Counted from the first letter of the stretch, positions 25,504-34,637 are shown. The stretch: DNA of 54,073 nucleotides from Isoptericola sp042668085 (GCF_042668085.1 NZ_JBHVBO010000009.1:1-54073), one strand, 5' to 3'. Program-made: numbers and translations. Notes: generated by a model from the letters alone, not told the origin.

Positions 25504-26592
25504 ATGTTCCGACGCGACCTCGCTGCGCTGCGGCCCGTCGCCACCCGTTCCATCAGCCCCGAGAACTTCACCGGCGCGAAGGGAGGCGGCGGCCGGGCCA
25601 CCGAGGGCACCGGCGCCGGTCCCGCCCGCGACCTCGGGCAGGGGTGGAAGATCTCGCCCAGCGTCGAGATCGCCCCCGGCGAGACGTTCGACGTCGCGCG
25701 GATCGACGGGCCGGGCCGCATCACGCACGTCTGGCTCACCACCCACACCGACCACTGGCGCTCGCTGCTGCTGCGGGCGTTCTGGGACGGCGCGGCCGAG
25801 CCCGCCGTCGAGGTCCCCGTGGGCGACTTCTTCGGTCAGGGCTGGGGCGAGTTCGCGCAGCTCAGCTCCCAGGTCGTGGCCGTCAACCCGCACGGCGGGT
25901 TCAACAGCTACTGGCCGATGCCGTTCCGCGACTCCGCGCACCTGACGATCGAGAACCTCGGCAGTGAGCCCGCCGTCGTCTACTACCAGGTGACCTACGA
26001 GGTGGGGGAGGAGGCCGCCGAGGAGGGCGCCGCCTACCTGCACGCGCAGTGGCGCCGCAGCAACCCGCTGCCCGACCGCACGACCCACCCGATCCTCAGC
26101 GGGGTCGAGGGCCGGGGCCACTACGTCGGCACCTACGTGGCCTGGGGCGTGAACAGCTCCGGGTGGTGGGGCGAGGGGGAGATCAAGTTCTACCTGGACG
26201 GCGACCTCGACGAGGGACCGGACGGGCGCGGCGGGTTCCCGACCGTCTGCGGCACCGGCACGGAGGACTACTTCGGCGGCGCCTGGAACTTCGACGTGCC
26301 GGGGCAGGGCTACACGGCGTTCACCACCCCGTACCTGGGCCTGCACCAGGTGCTGCGGCCCGACGGCCTGTACCGGTCGCAGCAGCGGTTCGGCATGTAT
26401 CGCTGGCACGTGCCCGACCCGATCCACTTCGCCACCGACCTCACCGTCGACATCCAGGCGCTGGGCTGGCGCTCCGGCCACCGGTACCTGCCCCTGCACG
26501 ACGACATCGCGTCCACCGCGTTCTTCTACCTCGACCGCCCGACCGCGCGGCGCCCGGAGGCCCCGGACGCCGACGCCCTCGAGGTGCTCTGA
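25504..26592 (+). CDS. GH172 (DUF2961) glycoside hydrolase
   Basis: Intracellular glycosidase, 362 aa, no signal peptide. The family hallmark GTGTEDYFGGAW (Glu254) and the preceding GEGEIKFYLDGD (Glu224/Glu226) hold the likely catalytic acids. A short insertion (LDEGPDGRGG) lies between them compared with the usual GEGE-to-GTGTED spacing. Known GH172 activities are alpha-D-fructofuranosidase/difructose-anhydride synthase and exo-alpha-D-arabinofuranosidase. Neighbouring D-arabinose-type catabolic genes favour the latter (inference). ATG with AAGGAG 7-9 nt upstream. First gene of a four-gene operon with an oligosaccharide importer. Confidence 0.88.
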   Translation: MFRRDLAALRPVATRSISPENFTGAKGGGGRATEGTGAGPARDLGQGWKISPSVEIAPGETFDVARIDGPGRITHVWLTTHTDHWRSLLLRAFWDGAAEPAVEVPVGDFFGQGWGEFAQLSSQVVAVNPHGGFNSYWPMPFRDSAHLTIENLGSEPAVVYYQVTYEVGEEAAEEGAAYLHAQWRRSNPLPDRTTHPILSGVEGRGHYVGTYVAWGVNSSGWWGEGEIKFYLDGDLDEGPDGRGGFPTVCGTGTEDYFGGAWNFDVPGQGYTAFTTPYLGLHQVLRPDGLYRSQQRFGMYRWHVPDPIHFATDLTVDIQALGWRSGHRYLPLHDDIASTAFFYLDRPTARRPEAPDADALEVL

Positions 26593-26607
26593 CCGGGAGG
26601 TCCTCCG

Positions 26608-27960
26608 ATGACCAGCCGACAGATCAGCCGCCGGGACCTGCTGCGGCTCGGCGCCGCCGGTGCGGGCACCCTCGCCGCCGCGTGGGCGACGGCGGGCTGC
26701 GCACCGACGGCCGGGGGCCGCCCGGGGCCGTTGCAGTTCTGGCAGCAGTACGCGCCCGCGCCGCAGCAGGACCCCAACCTGGTCGCGCAGAGCGACTGGT
26801 TCCTCGACGCGACGCGGCGCTGGGCCGAGGCGGGCGAGCGTCCGGTGGACATGGTCTACATCCCCGCCTACACCGACCCGACGAACACCCGCCTGACCAC
26901 CGCCTTCGCCTCCGGAGACGGGCCCGACGTCTTCCTCATCTCCCCGGGCGACTTCCTGCGCTACTACAACGGCGGCGTCCTCACCGACCTCACGCCGTAC
27001 CTCACCCAGGAGGCCATCGACGACTTCTACCCGGACGCCCTCGCGACCCGGACCGTCGACGGCAAGGTGTACGGGCTGCCCATGGAGCAGGAGCCGCTGG
27101 CGATCTTCTACGACGTGCCCGCGTTCGAGGAGGCCGGCCTCGCCGAGGGCGACCTGCCCACGACGTGGGAGGAGATGCTCGAGCTGGGCCGGCGGCTCAC
27201 GGGCGGCCAGCGCACGGGGCTCGTCCTCGACACCACGCCGAGCTACTACCAGAACTTCACGTTCTACCCGTGGGTCTGGCAGGGCGGCGGGGACGTCGTC
27301 GACCCGCGCACGCAGCGGCCGGTGTTCGACTCCGAGGCGGGCGTCCAGGCCCTCTCGTTGTTCGGCGACGCCGTCCGCACGGGTGCCGCGGCACGCACGC
27401 TGCCCGCGGGCGGCGACCTCGTCGGCGCGTTCACCAACGGGTACGCCGCGATGTGGCAGACCGGCGTCTGGCAGGTCGAGGCCATGCGCCAGAACGCGCC
27501 CGACCACCCGTACGGCATCTTCCGGCTGCCGGCGCCGGCGGGCGGCGAGTCCGTCACGGCCCTCGGCGGCTGGGCCTGGGTGGTGAACAGCCGCGGCCGC
27601 GACCCCGAGTCCGCCGCCCGGTTCACCGTCGAGGTGATGGGGTCGATGTCGAAGGAGTCGGTCGACACCGCCGTGCAGTGGAACGGCGTGGCCAAGGGCA
27701 ACGTCCCCGCGCGGCGCTCCGTCACGGAGGCCATCGGCAACTCGGGGGCCTTCGAGAACCCCGTGCTGCAGCAGTTCCGCGACGAGATCCTGCCGACCGG
27801 GCGCGGCGAGCCGCGCTACCCGCCGGTCATCTACAAGGCCGTCTCCAACGCCATCCAGAACGCGATGCTCGGCGGGGCCGACCCGCTCGCGGAGGCGCAG
27901 ACCGCGCAGGCGGCGATCGAGAGCTATCTGGAGACGTACGAGGGAGGGACGCTGGTATGA
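26608..27960 (+). CDS. sugar ABC transporter substrate-binding lipoprotein
   Basis: Cluster B-type oligosaccharide-binding protein, 450 aa. The N-terminus has a twin-arginine-like SRRDLLRLG and a lipobox TAGC (Cys31), so it is probably exported folded and lipid-anchored outside the membrane. The body shows GPDVFLISPGDF and YGLPMEQEPLAIFYD, typical of MalE/UgpB-like proteins. GGGAGG precedes the ATG. It is followed by two permease genes with overlapping ends. Confidence 0.93.
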   Translation: MTSRQISRRDLLRLGAAGAGTLAAAWATAGCAPTAGGRPGPLQFWQQYAPAPQQDPNLVAQSDWFLDATRRWAEAGERPVDMVYIPAYTDPTNTRLTTAFASGDGPDVFLISPGDFLRYYNGGVLTDLTPYLTQEAIDDFYPDALATRTVDGKVYGLPMEQEPLAIFYDVPAFEEAGLAEGDLPTTWEEMLELGRRLTGGQRTGLVLDTTPSYYQNFTFYPWVWQGGGDVVDPRTQRPVFDSEAGVQALSLFGDAVRTGAAARTLPAGGDLVGAFTNGYAAMWQTGVWQVEAMRQNAPDHPYGIFRLPAPAGGESVTALGGWAWVVNSRGRDPESAARFTVEVMGSMSKESVDTAVQWNGVAKGNVPARRSVTEAIGNSGAFENPVLQQFRDEILPTGRGEPRYPPVIYKAVSNAIQNAMLGGADPLAEAQTAQAAIESYLETYEGGTLV

Positions 27961-28934
27961 GCACCGTGGTCTCACGCACGGCCGGCCGGGCCCGCGTCGG
28001 CGCCGGGGCGAGCGCGACGGGCGCTCGCGGCCGGGGCGGTGCCACCGGCAGGGCCGCCCAGGAGCGCCGCCAGCGCCGCGCCGCGTTCTGGTTCCTGCTG
28101 CCGGACTCGCTCGGCCTGTTCGTCTTCGTCGCCGTGCCGATGGTCCTCGCCGTCGTGCTCGGGTTCTTCCGCATCGACGGCTTCGGGTCGTTCCAGTTCA
28201 TCGGCCTCGGCAACTACGTCCGCATGGCCGGCGACCCGCAGTTCTGGAGCAGCGTGCGGATCACGCTGCTGTACCTCGTGGGCGTGGTGCCGGCCATCTT
28301 CGTCGTCGGGCTCGCCCTGGCCCTGCTGGTGCAGCAGAGGATCCCGTTCGTCGGCGCCATCCGCAGCGCCCTGTTCGTGCCGTACGTCATCAGCCTCGTC
28401 GTGGTGGCGATGGTGTGGGAGTTCATGCTCTCGGAGCGCACGGGCGTGGTCAGCCGGTTGCTGAGCGCCGTCGGGGTCGACGACGTCGCCTTCCTCGGCG
28501 AGCCCAGCCTGGCGCTCGGGACCGTCGTCGTCATCACCGTCTGGTTCCAGATGGGCTACTACATGGTGATCTTCCTCGCCGGGCTGCAGGACATCCCCGG
28601 GGAGTACTACGAGGCCGCGCGGATCGACGGGGCGAACGCCTGGCAGCGGTTCCGCACCATCACGCTGCCGCTGCTGCGCCCCACCAGCTTCTTCGTGGTC
28701 GTCACGGCGACCGTCAGCGTCATCACCGGCGGGCTGGACCTCGTGTTCGTGCTCACCGGGGGCGGCCCGGCGGGCGCGACGACGCTGCTCATCTTCTACG
28801 TCTACGAGCAGGCCTTCCTGTTCGGCGAGCTGGGCTACGCCGCCGCGATCGGGTCCGTGCTGGTGCTCGTGATGCTCGCGTGGTCGGCCCTGATGTTCGC
28901 GGTGACCCGAGGAGGTCGGTTCGACAATGACTGA
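27957..28934 (+). CDS. sugar ABC transporter permease (MalF-like)
   Basis: Six-helix permease, 325 aa, with an extended basic N-terminus of about 40 residues. The EAA loop that contacts the ATPase is EYYEAARIDGANAWQRF. ATG overlaps the binding-protein stop by 4 bases (ATGA). No ATPase gene belongs to this operon, so a shared MsiK-type ATPase encoded elsewhere is expected. Confidence 0.93.
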   Translation: MSTVVSRTAGRARVGAGASATGARGRGGATGRAAQERRQRRAAFWFLLPDSLGLFVFVAVPMVLAVVLGFFRIDGFGSFQFIGLGNYVRMAGDPQFWSSVRITLLYLVGVVPAIFVVGLALALLVQQRIPFVGAIRSALFVPYVISLVVVAMVWEFMLSERTGVVSRLLSAVGVDDVAFLGEPSLALGTVVVITVWFQMGYYMVIFLAGLQDIPGEYYEAARIDGANAWQRFRTITLPLLRPTSFFVVVTATVSVITGGLDLVFVLTGGGPAGATTLLIFYVYEQAFLFGELGYAAAIGSVLVLVMLAWSALMFAVTRGGRFDND

Positions 28935-29817
28935 GACCCTGACACCCGCCCCGCCGCGGGAGGACGCCGGGGACGGCCGGACGGTGCGCCGTCGCGGCCA
29001 GGACAGCCGGTGGACGCGACCCCGCGTGGCGCTCATGGTGCTGGGCGTCGTGCTGGGCCTGCTCACCGTCTTCCCGCTCCTGTGGATGGTCGCCGGCTCG
29101 TTCAAGACCGCCGCCGAGGTGAACAGCGCCGCGTTGCTGCCCGCCGACCCGACGCTCGAGAACTACCGGTACGTGTTCACCCAGGTGCCGTTCCTGCGGT
29201 ACATGCTCAACAGCCTCGTCGTGTCGGCCACGGTGACCGTGTTGGCCCTGTGGTTCCACTCGATGGCGGCGTACGCGCTGGCGCGCCTGAAGTTCAGGGG
29301 CCGGGACACGATCTTCCTGCTGATCTTCTCGACCCTGCTCGTCAGCCTGCCCGTGATCCTCATCCCGACGTTCGTCGTGGTGCGCACCCTGGGCCTCGTC
29401 GACAGCTACGCGGGGCTCATCGTGCCGGCGATCTTCAACGCCTTCGGCATCTTCCTGCTGCGTCAGTTCTACGTGTCGCTGCCCGCCGAGCTGGAGGAGG
29501 CGGCGCTGGTCGACGGCGCGAGCTACTGGCGGATCTACCGCAGCGTGATCCTTCCCCTGTCGAAGCCGATCCTGTCGGCGCTCGCCGTGTTCTTCTTCCT
29601 CGCGAACTGGAACTCGTTCGTGTGGCCGTTGACGATCACCTCCGACCCGGACCTGCGGGTGGTGCAGCTGGGCATCGCCACGTTCCAGCAGCAGTACGCG
29701 GGGGACTGGAACTACGTGCTCGCGGCGGCCACCGTCGCGGCACTGCCCACGCTGCTGATCTTCTTCTTCTTCCAGCGGCAGATCGTGGAGTCGATCAAGA
29801 ACGCGGGCTTCAAGTGA
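28927..29817 (+). CDS. sugar ABC transporter permease (MalG-like)
   Basis: Second permease of the importer, 296 aa, six membrane segments. The EAA loop is ELEEAALVDGASYWRIY. It overlaps the first permease gene by 8 bases. The C-terminus ends in VESIKNAGFK, a MalG-like tail. Last gene of the GH172 operon; an 89-base gap follows. Confidence 0.93.
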   Translation: MTETLTPAPPREDAGDGRTVRRRGQDSRWTRPRVALMVLGVVLGLLTVFPLLWMVAGSFKTAAEVNSAALLPADPTLENYRYVFTQVPFLRYMLNSLVVSATVTVLALWFHSMAAYALARLKFRGRDTIFLLIFSTLLVSLPVILIPTFVVVRTLGLVDSYAGLIVPAIFNAFGIFLLRQFYVSLPAELEEAALVDGASYWRIYRSVILPLSKPILSALAVFFFLANWNSFVWPLTITSDPDLRVVQLGIATFQQQYAGDWNYVLAAATVAALPTLLIFFFFQRQIVESIKNAGFK

Positions 29818-29906
29818 TCCGGACGCGCCCGGCCCAGGGGTAGGCAATCATCCGATCTTTGCGCTAGACATGGTCCGGTCACATCGTGAGGCAAAGGGGC
29901 TTCCGC

Positions 29907-31472
29907 GTGAGCACGACACCGCACCGTCCGGGCGACGACCGGGGCCGCGAGGCGACCCCGCTCCTGCGCGCCACGGGCGTCAGCAAGAGCTTCCCCGGCG
30001 TCCGCGCGCTGGAGGACGTGCACCTCGAGCTGCGGCACGGCGAGGTGCTGGCGCTCGTCGGCGAGAACGGGGCCGGCAAGTCGACCCTCATGAAGATCCT
30101 GTCCGGCCTGGAGACCGCCGACGCCGGCAGCCTCGAGGTCGAGGGGGAGCCGTACGCGCCGAGCGGCCCGCGCGCGGCCAACGAGCTGGGGATCAGCACG
30201 ATCCACCAGGAGTTCCACCTCATGCCCGACCTCACCGTCGCGCAGAACGTCTTCGCGGGCCGGGAGCCGCGGCGTGCCGGCTTCGTCGACGACCGCGCGC
30301 TGGTGCGGCGCGCGGCCGGGCTGCTGGAGCGCCTGGGCATCCCGCTCGACCCGCGCCGGCGGGTGTCCGGGCTCAGCGTGGCCGAGCAGCAGATGGTCGA
30401 GATCGCCAAGGCGCTCTCGTTCGACACGCGGGTGCTCATCATGGACGAGCCCACCGCCGCCCTGAACGACGCCGAGGTGCAGGCGCTGTTCCGCCTGGTG
30501 CGCGACTTCGTCTCGCCGCGCACCGGCGTCGTCTACATCTCGCACCGCATGGAGGAGATCAAGGAGATCTCCGACCGGATCACCGTACTCCGCGACGGGC
30601 GGTACATCGACACCCTCGACACGCCCGCCACGAGCACGCGCGACGTCATCGCCCGGATGGTCGGCCGGCAGATCGTGACCGACGTCCGGCCGGCGCCCGC
30701 GCCGGCGGGCCGACCGGTCGTGCTGCGGGTCGAAGGTCTGACCACCAAGAAGCTGCTGCGCGACGTGTCGTTCGAGCTGCACGAGGGGGAGATCCTCGGC
30801 TTCGCCGGACTGATGGGTGCCGGGCGCACCGAGGTGGCGCGGGCCGTGGTGGGCGCGGACCCGAGCACGGGCACCGTCGAGGTCCGCGGCCGGCCGGTGA
30901 CGATCCGCAACCCCGCGGACGCCGTCCGGCACGGCATCGGCTACCTCTCGGAGGACCGCAAACGCTACGGGCTGCTGCTGGACCAGGACGTGGCGTGGAA
31001 CGTCGTGCTCTCCTCGCTGCGGAGCCAGACACGGGCCGGCTTCGTCCGTGACGGCGCCGCCCGCCGCACGGCCGCGGGGATGGTGGGCCGGCTCGGCATC
31101 AAGACGCCGTCGATCCGGCAGCGGGCCAAGAACCTGTCCGGCGGCAACCAGCAGAAGATCGTGCTGGCCAAGTGGCTGGCCCGCGACTGCGACGTGCTGG
31201 TCGTCGACGAGCCGACGCGCGGCATCGACGTCGGCGCCAAGGAGGAGATCTACGCCCTGCTGCAGGACCTGGCCGCGCAGGGCAAGTCCATCGTCATGAT
31301 CTCGTCCGAGCTGCCCGAGGTGCTGCGCCTCGCGGAGCGGATCGTCGTCATGTGCGAGGGTCGCGTCACCGGCGTCGTCGACAACGCGGACGCCACCCCG
31401 CACCACCTCATGGAGCTCGCGACGCGGTTCGGCGCCGCGCACACCCTCGCCCCGACGGGAGACGCCCGATGA
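29907..31472 (+). CDS. sugar ABC transporter ATPase, two domains (RbsA/MglA-like)
   Basis: Fused double ATPase of a monosaccharide importer, 521 aa. Domain 1 has Walker A GENGAGKST (52-60) and Walker B LIMDEPTAAL. Domain 2 has LSGGNQQKIVLAKWL and LVVDEPTRGID with the degenerate P-loop GLMGAGRTE typical of RbsA/MglA. GTG at 29907 has AAAGGGG 7 nt upstream; an upstream GTG at 29886 is less likely. First gene of an ATPase-permease-binding-protein operon. Confidence 0.92.
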   Translation: MSTTPHRPGDDRGREATPLLRATGVSKSFPGVRALEDVHLELRHGEVLALVGENGAGKSTLMKILSGLETADAGSLEVEGEPYAPSGPRAANELGISTIHQEFHLMPDLTVAQNVFAGREPRRAGFVDDRALVRRAAGLLERLGIPLDPRRRVSGLSVAEQQMVEIAKALSFDTRVLIMDEPTAALNDAEVQALFRLVRDFVSPRTGVVYISHRMEEIKEISDRITVLRDGRYIDTLDTPATSTRDVIARMVGRQIVTDVRPAPAPAGRPVVLRVEGLTTKKLLRDVSFELHEGEILGFAGLMGAGRTEVARAVVGADPSTGTVEVRGRPVTIRNPADAVRHGIGYLSEDRKRYGLLLDQDVAWNVVLSSLRSQTRAGFVRDGAARRTAAGMVGRLGIKTPSIRQRAKNLSGGNQQKIVLAKWLARDCDVLVVDEPTRGIDVGAKEEIYALLQDLAAQGKSIVMISSELPEVLRLAERIVVMCEGRVTGVVDNADATPHHLMELATRFGAAHTLAPTGDAR

Positions 31473-32470
31473 CCACAGCGACCACCTTCCCGGACGCGCC
31501 CGCGGCGACCCGCGGTGGCCTCCGGTCCCGCTACCGCCAGCAGCTGCAGCAGATCCTCGCCTTCGGCGGGCTGGTGGTGATCTTCGCGTTCTTCTCGGTC
31601 GCGAGCCCCTACTTCCTCGAATGGGCCAACGTCAAGGGCATCCTGCTCGCCACCGCCGTCACGGGCATCATGGCGCTCGGCGCCACGTTCGTCATCGTCA
31701 CGGGCGGGATCGACCTGTCGGTGGGCACGGGCATGACGCTGTGCTCCGTGATGACGGGCGTCTTCCTCACCAACCTCGGGCTGCCGCTCGTGGTCGGGGT
31801 GCTGGGCGGCGTCGCGACCGGGGCGCTGCTGGGCCTGGTCAACGGGCTCAACGTGTCGTTCCTGCGGATCCCGCCGTTCATCGCGACGCTGGCCATGATG
31901 ATGGTGGCCCAGGGCCTGTCGCTGATCATCTCCGGCACCAAGCCGATCTACTTCTCCGACGTCGCGGGCTTCTCGCAGATCGCCCTTGGCGAGCTCGTGC
32001 CGGGGCTGCCCAACGCGGTCCTCATCTTCTTCGTCGCGGCCCTCGTGGCGGGCGCGCTCCTCAGCAAGTCGCTGCTGGGCCGGTACGCGCTGTCCATCGG
32101 CTCGAACGAGGAGGCCACCGCGATCTCCGGCATCCCGGTGCGCCGCTGGAAGGTCGCGGTGTACACGCTGGCGGGGCTGTTCACCGGGCTGGCGGGCGTC
32201 GTCATGGCCTCCCGCCTCAACTCGGCCCAGCCGGGCCTGGGGCTCGGCTACGAGCTCGAGGCGATCGCGGCCGTCGTCATCGGCGGCACGTCGCTCCGCG
32301 GCGGCCGGGGCACCATCCTCGGCACCGTCATCGGGGCGCTCATCATGAGCACGCTCACGAACGGGCTGCGGATCATGTCGATCCCGCAGGAGTGGCAGAA
32401 GGTCGCGGTGGGCGTCGTGATCCTGCTGGCCGTGTTCACCGACATCCTGCGGCGGGGCAAGGACGCCTGA
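31469..32470 (+). CDS. sugar ABC transporter permease (RbsC-like)
   Basis: Carbohydrate uptake transporter-2 permease, 333 aa, about ten hydrophobic segments. RbsC-type blocks are TGGIDLSVGTGM, NGLNVSFLRIPPFIATL, GSNEEATAISGIPV and AVVIGGTSLRGGRGTILGT. ATG overlaps the ATPase stop by 4 bases. Confidence 0.94.
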   Translation: MTTATTFPDAPAATRGGLRSRYRQQLQQILAFGGLVVIFAFFSVASPYFLEWANVKGILLATAVTGIMALGATFVIVTGGIDLSVGTGMTLCSVMTGVFLTNLGLPLVVGVLGGVATGALLGLVNGLNVSFLRIPPFIATLAMMMVAQGLSLIISGTKPIYFSDVAGFSQIALGELVPGLPNAVLIFFVAALVAGALLSKSLLGRYALSIGSNEEATAISGIPVRRWKVAVYTLAGLFTGLAGVVMASRLNSAQPGLGLGYELEAIAAVVIGGTSLRGGRGTILGTVIGALIMSTLTNGLRIMSIPQEWQKVAVGVVILLAVFTDILRRGKDA

Positions 32471-32529
32471 CCGCCGCGCCCACCCGCCCGACCCCCCGCG
32501 CCGACACCGTCACGAAGGAGTGCCACCCG

Positions 32530-33528
32530 ATGTTCTCCCAGCCGAGGTTCCGCAAGTCCGCCCCGCAGTACGTCGCCGCGACGGCGGCGGCCGCGCTGCT
32601 CCTCACGCTCGGGGCGTGCAGCTCCGACGACGGCGGCGGGGGCGGCGAGGGCGGCGACAAGCCGTACGTCGCGCTCGTCTCCAAGGGCTTCCAGCACCAG
32701 TTCTGGCAGGCGGTGAAGAAGGGCGCCGACGACGCCGCGGCCGAGCTGGACGTCGAGGTCACGTTCGAGGGCCCGGAGACGGAGACCGAGGTGGACAAGC
32801 AGCTGTCCATGCTGCAGACCGCCCTGGACAAGAGTCCCGACGCCCTCGGCTTCGCGGCCCTCGACTCGGAGGCGTCCATCCCGCTCATGACGGACGCGCA
32901 GTCGCGCGGCATCCCGGTGATCGCCTTCGACTCCGGCGTGGAGTCCGACGTGCCGGTCACCACCGTGTCCACGGACAACGTGGCGGCGGCGGCCGAGGCG
33001 GCCAAGCACATGGCGGAGCTGACCGGCGGGGAGGGCAAGATCGCCGTGCTCGGCCACGACCAGACGTCCCAGACCGGGCAGCAGCGGGTCAGCGGGTTCG
33101 TGGACTACATCGAGTCCGAGGCGCCGGGCCTCGAGATCGTCGACGTGCAGTACGCGGGCGGCGACCAGCTGAAGTCGGCGGACGCCGCGAAGTCGATCCT
33201 GCAGGCCAACCCCGACCTGGTGGGCATCTACGGCACCAACGAGGGCGCGGCCACCGGCGTCGTCAAGGCCGTCCAGGAGCTCGGCAAGGCGGGCGACCTC
33301 ACCGTCATCGGGTTCGACTCCGGCAAGGCGCAGCTCGACGCGATCAAGGACGGCACGATGGCGGGCGCCATCACCCAGAACCCGGTGGGGATCGGGTACG
33401 AGACGGTGAAGGCCGCGGTGGCCGCGATCGACGGGGAGCAGGTGGAGCCGGAGATCGACTCGGGCTTCTTCTGGTACGACAAGGACACGATGGACGACCC
33501 GGAGATCGCCGAGGTCCTCTACGAGTGA
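32530..33528 (+). CDS. sugar-binding lipoprotein (RbsB-like)
   Basis: Type I periplasmic-binding-protein fold, 332 aa. Signal peptide with lipobox LGAC (Cys30) and a Gly/Asp/Ser linker. The mature part shows VALVSKGFQHQFWQAVKKGAD and a conserved VIGFDSGKAQLDAIKDG block. AAGGAG 9 nt before the ATG. It lies 59 bases after the permease gene. The pair of importers around the GH172 operon suggests one for oligosaccharides and one for a monosaccharide; its ligand is unknown. Confidence 0.93.
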   Translation: MFSQPRFRKSAPQYVAATAAAALLLTLGACSSDDGGGGGEGGDKPYVALVSKGFQHQFWQAVKKGADDAAAELDVEVTFEGPETETEVDKQLSMLQTALDKSPDALGFAALDSEASIPLMTDAQSRGIPVIAFDSGVESDVPVTTVSTDNVAAAAEAAKHMAELTGGEGKIAVLGHDQTSQTGQQRVSGFVDYIESEAPGLEIVDVQYAGGDQLKSADAAKSILQANPDLVGIYGTNEGAATGVVKAVQELGKAGDLTVIGFDSGKAQLDAIKDGTMAGAITQNPVGIGYETVKAAVAAIDGEQVEPEIDSGFFWYDKDTMDDPEIAEVLYE

Positions 33529-33546
33529 CGGGCCTCCGGGGGCTGG

Positions 33547-33948
33547 TCACGCGTAGAGCGCGGCGAACTCCTCCGACGGCTCGATCGGCGTGACGACGTC
33601 CACGAGGGCGCCGTCGGGCCCGGCGACGACGAAGTGCCGCTGGCCGAACTCCTCGTCGCGCAGCGGCAGGAGCACGTCGTGCCCGCCCGCGGCGAGGGCG
33701 CGGGCGTGCACGGCGTCGACGTCGTCCACCTCGACGGTGACGAGGACGCCCGCCGCGCGGGCGCCGCGGGCGGGCTCGGGGATGGTGGCATGGTCCGCGT
33801 CGACGACGGCGAGCTCCGCCGTGCCGGAGCGCAGGCTGACGTACCAGTCCGAGGAGAACGTCGGCGTCATGCCCAGCAGGTCGGCGTAGAAGCGCGCGGC
33901 GCTCGGGACGTCCGAGACGGCGAGGACGGGGTAGAGGCTGGTGATCAC
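33547..33948 (-). CDS. VOC-family (glyoxalase/bleomycin-resistance-like) protein
   Basis: Single VOC module, 133 aa. It starts MITSLYPVLAVSDVPSAARFYADLLG and ends with FVVAGPDGALVDVV; the order is typical of stand-alone glyoxalase-like proteins. GTG at 33948 has GGGAG 5 nt upstream. A longer reading to 34020 would cross the operator and the TetR start and is rejected. Divergent from the TetR gene, which is the likely regulator. Confidence 0.87.
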   Translation of the reverse strand: MITSLYPVLAVSDVPSAARFYADLLGMTPTFSSDWYVSLRSGTAELAVVDADHATIPEPARGARAAGVLVTVEVDDVDAVHARALAAGGHDVLLPLRDEEFGQRHFVVAGPDGALVDVVTPIEPSEEFAALYA

Positions 33949-33964
33949 GAGGGCTCCCGGCGTC

Positions 33965-33987
33965 GATACGTACGGCGTGTACGTATC
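33965..33987. promoter_or_regulatory. TetR operator between the VOC and TetR genes
   Basis: Perfect inverted repeat: half-site GATACGTAC (33965-33973), spacer GGCGT, half-site GTACGTATC (33979-33987). It lies in the divergent promoter region and ends 20 bases before the TetR -10 box. Confidence 0.85.
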
Positions 33988-34006
33988 TATACATTCACAG
34001 TGTCGG

Positions 34007-34012
34007 TAACCT
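34007..34012 (+). promoter_or_regulatory. -10 box for the leaderless TetR gene
   Basis: TAACCT followed by six bases and the ATG at 34019; no ribosome binding site. Confidence 0.45.
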
Positions 34013-34018
34013 GTCAAC

Positions 34019-34606
34019 ATGCCGAGGAGATCGAGGGCGGAGAGCGAGGCGACGGCGGCCGCGATCCTCGCCGCCGCGCGCGGGCTGTACGCCGAGCGGG
34101 GGTACGCCGCCGTGGCGGTCGAGGAGGTCGCCGCCGCGTGCGGCGTGACGCGCGGTGCCGTCTACCACCACTACGGCAGCCGTGCCGGGCTGTTCGCCGC
34201 CGTGCACGCTGCCGTGACCGCGGCCGTCGGCGCCGAGATCGAGCGCGCGACCGACGGGCTGAGCGACCCGTGGGAGAGCCTCGAGGCGGGCTGCCGCGCG
34301 TTCCTGGCCGCCGTCGTCGCCGACGACGCCCGGCAGGTCGTCCTCGTCGACGGGCCCGCGGTGCTCGGCTGGGCGCGGTGGCGCGAGGACGACGCCGCCA
34401 GCTCGGGGCGGCTGCTGGACGAGGTGCTCGCCGAGCTCGCGGACGCCGGGCGGGTGCGCGCCGCCGACGTGCCCGCCACGTCCGCCCTGCTGTCCGGGGC
34501 CATGAACGAGGCGGCCCTCTGGGTGGCCGCCTCGCCCGACCGTGACCGCGCGCTCGACCAGGCGTGGGCGGCGCTGCGCCGCCTGCTGCGCGGGATCGAG
34601 GCGTGA
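34019..34606 (+). CDS. TetR-family regulator
   Basis: 195 aa. The N-terminal HTH shows AILAAARGLYAERGYAAVAVEEVAAACGVT and GAVYHHYGSRAGLF, the standard TetR recognition-helix region. The C-terminal ligand domain is not characteristic. It is divergent from the VOC gene around a perfect operator, so it probably represses both itself and the VOC gene. Confidence 0.92.
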   Translation: MPRRSRAESEATAAAILAAARGLYAERGYAAVAVEEVAAACGVTRGAVYHHYGSRAGLFAAVHAAVTAAVGAEIERATDGLSDPWESLEAGCRAFLAAVVADDARQVVLVDGPAVLGWARWREDDAASSGRLLDEVLAELADAGRVRAADVPATSALLSGAMNEAALWVAASPDRDRALDQAWAALRRLLRGIEA

Positions 34607-34637
34607 GGTCCGGTGGCTCAGCCGGGCTCGGTGCGTG

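Noticed and set aside
33949..34020. N-terminal extension of the VOC protein
   Set aside because: It would run through the perfect operator and the divergent TetR start; the GTG at 33948 has a good ribosome binding site.
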